This document shows, one piece after another, positions 6,301 to 9,340 of a stretch of 9,340 bases of DNA. The translations under genes were made by a program, and so were the position numbers. The notes under the pieces were generated by a model that did not search any database, was not told the origin of the DNA, and saw only the letters and a list, made by a program, of their open reading frames with translations. This DNA comes from JBAXGW01 sp037139195 (GTDB lineage Bacteria; Bacteroidota; Bacteroidia; Bacteroidales; JAHJDW01): NCBI GenBank assembly GCA_037139195.1, contig JBAXGW010000108.1:1-9340 (forward strand). Reading direction: 5' to 3'. The number at the start of each line of letters is the position of its first letter. Within the stretch, counting starts at the first letter, position 1.

Positions 6301-7323
6301 TTATTTTAACCAATTGTTTTTCAGTTCATTGAAATTGTTTATTTTGCCTATATAATGTTCTTTTACGATAGATCCATTATAGACGTTTTTGAAAAACTGA
6401 GGGTTTATTACTTTACGTTTTTTTCTGAGAGAAGAAATGGATTTTATAAATGAAAAATAGGCTTTAAAAACCGCCAATCCGTCCTTTATGTCGCCATCAA
6501 TAAAAAATTTAATTGCAGCAATTTTATCTAATACTAAACGACTGAAAAACACACTATAAAATCGATTGTTTGGAATATTTTTATACAACAAGAAAAGATT
6601 GTTTCTAAAATTTAAATATGTTTTTCTTGAATTGCTTTTTGGCAATGTTCCACCGCCTACGTGATATATTTTTGATTCGGGTATGCAATAAATTTTATGT
6701 CCTTTATTTGCCAAGCGCCAGCAAAAATCTATTTCTTCCATGTGGGCAAAGAAATCAGCATCAAGTCCTCCCAGCTTTTTGTAAAGCTCTGCCCTTACAA
6801 ACAAGCAAGCTCCGGTTGCCCAAAAAATTTCAATAGGTTCGTTATATTGGTTATTGTCGGTTTCTAGCGATTGAAAAATGCGACCTCTACAAAATGGATA
6901 GCCTAATTTGTCGATGTAACCACCCGATGCTCCAGCATATTCAAATTTATCTTTTTCAAAATAACTCAATATTTTAGGCTGACAAGCTCCAACATTTGGA
7001 TTAGAATCCATGAAGTTTATTATTGGCTCAATCCAATTATTTGCAACTTCAATATCCGAATTAAGCAGCACAAAATACTCTGCTTCAATTTGATTAAGAG
7101 CAACATTATATCCACCTGCAAAACCGTAGTTGTCATCATTTATAATAATATTAATAGAAGGAAAAGTTGATTTTACGTAATCAACAGAGTTGTCGCTAGA
7201 TTTGTTATCGGCAACATAAATGCAAGAATAGCTAGGAATAGAATTAATTAGAGAAGGAAGGAAATCTGCTAAAAATTTCTTTCCATTCCAATTTAATATA
7301 ACTACAGCTACTTTGCTCTTCAT
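6301..7323 (-). CDS. GT2-family glycosyltransferase (rhamnosyltransferase-like)
   Basis: This 340-aa protein has a GT-A fold N-terminus (residues about 4-230). Motifs in order are VVILNWNG (7-14), the nucleotide-binding VADNKSSDNS (37-46), NYGFAGGYN (65-73), the metal-binding NSD (88-90, LLNSDIEV), FWATGACLFVR (167-177), the probable catalytic acid motif MEEIDFCWR (195-203) and YHVGGGT (220-226). The C-terminal 100 residues are basic with amphipathic or weakly hydrophobic helices, which may dock on the membrane. It resembles enzymes annotated as dTDP-rhamnosyltransferases or cell-wall glycosyltransferases that add sugars to O-antigen or capsule; donor and acceptor are not determinable. It stands alone, with no other polysaccharide genes in the window. 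No good promoter match was found close upstream. Confidence 0.9.
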   Translation of the reverse strand: MKSKVAVVILNWNGKKFLADFLPSLINSIPSYSCIYVADNKSSDNSVDYVKSTFPSINIIINDDNYGFAGGYNVALNQIEAEYFVLLNSDIEVANNWIEPIINFMDSNPNVGACQPKILSYFEKDKFEYAGASGGYIDKLGYPFCRGRIFQSLETDNNQYNEPIEIFWATGACLFVRAELYKKLGGLDADFFAHMEEIDFCWRLANKGHKIYCIPESKIYHVGGGTLPKSNSRKTYLNFRNNLFLLYKNIPNNRFYSVFFSRLVLDKIAAIKFFIDGDIKDGLAVFKAYFSFIKSISSLRKKRKVINPQFFKNVYNGSIVKEHYIGKINNFNELKNNWLK

Positions 7324-7605
7324 TTAATAAGAATTATATTGCAAAGAAAAGAAAAAAATATAATATGCAAATGATTTATTTTGTGTTTTGTTTAATCCAC
7401 TTATTGGAAGCATTCGATGTGATAAATATTTTTTACTTTGTATTTTCTCATATATTATTCCTTATTATAAACTTAACGACATTAACTATCTAGCAAAGCG
7501 TAAACTTCAATTATCTTAACAAAAATATACTTGTGCTGAAGTAAGATCAACTTCAAATGGTTTTCTACTCTAGAACTATACAGATGCAAAGGTTCTCAAT
7601 AACGG
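7324..7605. other. Intergenic AT-rich stretch without a gene
   Basis: No reading frame here looks coding on either strand. It is strongly AT-rich. The only structure I see is a loose inverted repeat (ATCTTA near 7510 and TAAGAT near 7543, each next to an ACTTCAA-like word) and a short AGAAC/GTTCT pair near 7573 and 7592. Neither is convincing as a terminator. It leads into the repeat array. Confidence 0.5.
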
Positions 7606-7810
7606 GAGTTAATTAACTTAGCGAAGCGACTCACGCGATGCACTGAGCGGCAGTCGAAGTGAGCTCCTTTAAAAGCATTATAATGAGGTGAGTAACTAAG
7701 CGAAGCGACTCACGAGCACCTTTAAAAGCAATATAATGAGGCGAGTAACTTAGCGAAGCGACTCACGAATATCTAAGAAAAGTTATATAATTGCATGAGT
7801 AATAAGTTTT
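7606..7810. repeat. Imperfect tandem repeat, unit about 53 bp, with GCGAAGC hairpin core
   Basis: The 15-mer GCGAAGCGACTCACG occurs exactly at 7621-7635, 7700-7714 and 7753-7767. Each copy is preceded by GAGT...AACTTA or AACTAA, at 7606, 7690 and 7743, and a remnant GAGTAA begins at 7797. After the first two cores comes a 28-bp segment (7662-7689 and 7715-7742) that differs at only 3 positions; the third copy's equivalent is diverged. Start-to-start spacing is 53 and 54 bp for the later copies. The first copy is longer because of a 26-bp insert and 5 extra bases. GTGAGT and ACTCAC (7688-7693, 7708-7713) form a stem enclosing GCGAAGC, a sequence known to make an unusually stable mini-hairpin. 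The array is GC-rich against its surroundings and non-coding. Confidence 0.8.
7636..7661. repeat. 26-bp element nested in the first repeat copy
   Basis: Comparing copy 1 with copy 2, the sequence after GCGAAGCGACTCACG is identical in plan except that copy 1 carries these 26 extra bases before the shared 28-bp segment. The insert contains CACTGAGC...GTCGAAGTG (7641-7661), with CACT and AGTG at its ends and an inner ACTG/CAGT pair. I recall similar CACTGAGCnnnnGTCGAAGTG words as dispersed repeats in genomes of this phylum, but could not check. It appears to be one short repeat inserted in another. Confidence 0.6.
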
Positions 7811-7883
7811 ATCTTATGTAACTTATATTTTCCGAAAAAGCAGCGAGTTAAATGAAAAAATATTATTTTTGAAAAGTAATAAC

Positions 7884-7908
7884 TGGATGTTGCAAATTGC
7901 GTCCTCCA
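7884..7908. promoter_or_regulatory. Imperfect palindrome in the leader of the ORF6N gene
   Basis: The core GCAAATTGC (7892-7900) is a perfect palindrome, and outer bases TGGA/TCCA at the edges pair partly, giving a 25-nt dyad centred at 7896. It matches the 25-nt palindrome inside the coding region at 17 of 25 positions. It lies 18 bases before the ATG at 7927 and just after a TATTTTTG word (7864-7871) that fits a -7 promoter element, so it sits where an operator or leader hairpin would act. Function is inferred. Confidence 0.4.
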
Positions 7909-7926
7909 ACCATAAAGAAAAAAAAG

Positions 7927-8459
7927 ATGGCTGAAAATACTTCACAAATAATGCTTCCAGAAGAAGCTATAGTGAGTAAAATATATATAATTAGAGGCAA
8001 AAAATAATGCTTGATAGAGATTTGGCTGAACTTTATGGAGTAGAAACAAAAGTATTGAAACAAGCAGTTCGAAGAAACCTAAAACGATTTCCGTCTGATT
8101 TTATGTTTGAATTGAACGATGAAGAATTTCAAAATTTGAGGTCACAGATTGTGACCTCAAGTTGGGGAGGTGTTAGATATAATCCAATGGTATTTACTTA
8201 GCAAGGTGTTACTATGTTGTCATGCATTTTAAATAGCGACAGAGCAATAGAAGTTAATATTCTTGTTATCAGAGTGTTTTCAAAAATGAGAGAGATGTTG
8301 TTAACTCATAAAGAAATACTTTTGAAATTGGAACAACTAGAGAAAAAAATTATTAGGCATGATGATGATATTGAAATGGTATTTAACACGTTGAAAGAAT
8401 TAATACGACCTCCTGTTAAAGAATGGAAGAAAGTTGGATATAAAATTCCAGAAAAATAA
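7927..8459 (+). pseudogene. Broken ORF6N-domain (KilA-N/Bro-like) gene
   Basis: Intact, this would encode about 177 aa: an ORF6N DNA-binding domain followed by a helical C-terminus. Frame one gives MAENTSQIMLPEEAIVSKIY then IIRGKK and a TAA at 8005. The family continues with (V/I)MLDRDLAELYGVETK, which here resumes at 8007 in the -1 frame. Loss of one A from the run at 7999-8004 explains this, since AAA AAA ATA ATG would read KKIM. The second frame runs MLDRDLAELYG...SSWGGVRYNPMVFT and stops at TAG 8199-8201, where the family has Glu (VFTEQG); GAG to TAG is one base change. The same frame then continues QGVTMLSCILNSDRAIEVN...REMLLTHKEILLKLEQLEKK to a natural TAA at 8457-8459. ORF6N proteins are linked to phages and mobile DNA. 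Both lesions together make decay the simplest reading; sequencing error is possible for the homopolymer. Confidence 0.85.
8136..8160. repeat. Perfect 11-bp-stem palindrome inside the ORF6N coding region
   Basis: TTGAGGTCACA (8136-8146) and TGTGACCTCAA (8150-8160) are exact inverted repeats separated by GAT. The segment encodes the conserved LRSQIVTSS part of the ORF6N domain. In RNA it would form a strong hairpin, and in DNA a near-continuous dyad suited to a dimeric DNA-binding protein. It resembles the leader palindrome at 7884-7908. Confidence 0.75.
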
Positions 8460-8517
8460 AATATGAATTTATAGGATAGTGTCGAAAAAATTATTTCATG
8501 AATAAAATATTTGGTCA

Positions 8518-9303
8518 ATGATAAATATTGGTAAATTTTTAATTTATATTTCAATTATTTCAACTGTAAAACTCACAGTAGGTCAGAATATTGAACCTAG
8601 ATTTATACAATCAATTGTGAATTTAGAGAAAATAAACAAGACAGACACTTTATTTTTTTATAAAAATAAAATAGAAATAAATTCTAATAAATTTGATATT
8701 ATTAGAGATGAATTTAATAATTGTAAAATTGGAATAGATTCTTCTTTCTTTCCATTTAACAATTTTAATAAAATTGTTAAATGGAAAGAATATTTGTTTT
8801 TTTCAGGCAATGAAAAGTTATTTATAATAAACCCATTACAGCATGGCATTAGTGTTTATAATATTAATTTGGGCTATGAAATAGCTGGAAAAACCAAAGA
8901 AGGTGTTTGGATTTCTTCAAGTGTAGCAATGGCATATGATTCGCTTAATGGACAAAAAAAATATCCCTGTTCAATATTGCTTTTTGATGGAGTAAAATTA
9001 AACTTAAAAGAGACTAGAATGCAAGGGAAACTTGTACATGTTAAAAACTTTAAGACCTGTATATATAAGAAAAGATGCATTTTTGTATCAGATAATTTTC
9101 AAATTTATCAAAAAATATCGATGGAGAATGGAGAGGACGATTCAATAATGTTTGTATATAATGGGAGGAAGAAAGTTGATTTAGTATTTAATGGATTATA
9201 TTCAAATGAATTTAATGAATTTAATAAGAATCTATATTGCTTTAATAAAGAGGTAAATACACTCTTTAAATTTGAAGATTTAAAATCATTGTTGTCCGGT
9301 TAA
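8518..9303 (+). CDS. Secreted protein of unknown function, 261 aa
   Basis: I do not recognise a family. The N-terminus is a signal peptide (MINIGKFLIYISIISTVKLT) with likely cleavage after VG at residue 22, before QN, as is common in this phylum. The mature part has no further membrane span and is rich in short hydrophobic strands separated by polar turns, for example YLFFSGNEKLFIINP, ISVYNINLGYE, GVWISSS and RCIFVSDNFQIYQKI. This alternation could be a partial beta-propeller, but that is inference at low confidence. There are scattered cysteines without an obvious pairing motif. The ATG at 8518 is the first that yields the signal peptide; no Shine-Dalgarno site or clear promoter is visible in the 58 bases after the ORF6N remnant. 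It is very AT-rich and ends directly before a strong terminator, consistent with a single-gene unit. Confidence 0.75.
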   Translation: MINIGKFLIYISIISTVKLTVGQNIEPRFIQSIVNLEKINKTDTLFFYKNKIEINSNKFDIIRDEFNNCKIGIDSSFFPFNNFNKIVKWKEYLFFSGNEKLFIINPLQHGISVYNINLGYEIAGKTKEGVWISSSVAMAYDSLNGQKKYPCSILLFDGVKLNLKETRMQGKLVHVKNFKTCIYKKRCIFVSDNFQIYQKISMENGEDDSIMFVYNGRKKVDLVFNGLYSNEFNEFNKNLYCFNKEVNTLFKFEDLKSLLSG

Positions 9304-9310
9304 AAAAATT

Positions 9311-9340
9311 AGGAAGGAGGATATAAATCTTCCTTCCTTT
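9311..9340 (+). terminator. Hairpin terminator after the secreted-protein gene
   Basis: AGGAAGGAGGAT (9311-9322) pairs with ATCTTCCTTCCT (9327-9338) through 11 Watson-Crick pairs and one G-T wobble, round a four-base loop (ATAA). T residues begin at 9339 and the window ends there, so the full T-run is not visible. The A-run at 9302-9308 on the other side would give a U-run on the minus strand, so it may work in both directions. Confidence 0.8.

Noticed and set aside
7606..7810. CRISPR array
   Set aside because: The interval between the exact 15-mers is itself repeated (the 28-bp segments are nearly identical), so there are no unique spacers, and no cas genes are present.
7999..8009. Programmed -1 frameshift on the A run as an alternative to a broken gene
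   Set aside because: The run is C AAA AAA T, not a full slippery heptamer, and a second independent stop lies at 8199-8201, so decay is simpler. Kept as a minor possibility in the findings.
7863..8063. 66-aa minus-strand frame across the ORF6N leader
   Set aside because: It overlaps the start of the recognisable ORF6N gene and its hydrophobic stretch comes from AT-rich antisense codons.

Overview
The window looks like chromosome from an AT-rich member of the Bacteroidota (Cytophaga/Flavobacteria/Bacteroides group). Three things point there: an RprX/RprY-type two-component pair, a TlpA-like thioredoxin lipoprotein-style gene with a DUF4369-like N-terminus, and near absence of Shine-Dalgarno sites combined with promoter elements of the form TTTG...TAnnTTTG. 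The closest genus cannot be named from the sequence.

Layout. (1) 154-1293 (-) encodes a regulator-like protein that resembles the C-terminal part of a sigma-54 activator but has no ATPase core. It is divergent from a 65-aa orphan gene (1547-1744, +) across an AT-rich region full of TTAAG motifs with a partial 21-bp period. (2) A 65-nt near-perfect palindrome (1746-1810) separates that small gene from the convergent histidine kinase/response regulator operon (4157-1862, -). (3) The kinase operon is divergent from a TlpA-like periplasmic thiol-disulfide protein (4336-5727, +), whose stop codon directly abuts the start of an HD-domain phosphohydrolase (5728-6273, +). The divergent region holds four TTAAC boxes spaced 11, 10 and 11 bp, a typical OmpR/PhoB-family operator geometry. 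(4) A GT2-family glycosyltransferase (7323-6301, -) converges on the HD gene.

(5) From 7324 to 7926 there is no gene. Its second half holds an imperfect tandem repeat of about 53 bp built round a GCGAAGC mini-hairpin, with a second 26-bp repeat-like sequence nested in the first copy. (6) A broken ORF6N-domain (KilA-N/Bro-like) gene follows (7927-8459), disabled by one frameshift and one amber codon. It carries a perfect 11-bp-stem palindrome in its coding region and a related palindrome in its leader. (7) A secreted protein of unknown function (8518-9303) ends at a strong hairpin terminator at the right edge.

The left two thirds appear to be ordinary chromosome with a signalling and envelope flavour. 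The right third, with repeats, a decayed phage-type gene and an orphan secreted protein, looks like accessory DNA. I see no complete, clearly new multi-gene system. The best leads are the phased TTAAC operator, the ATPase-less NtrC-like protein, the repeat array with its nested element, and the paired palindromes of the ORF6N locus.
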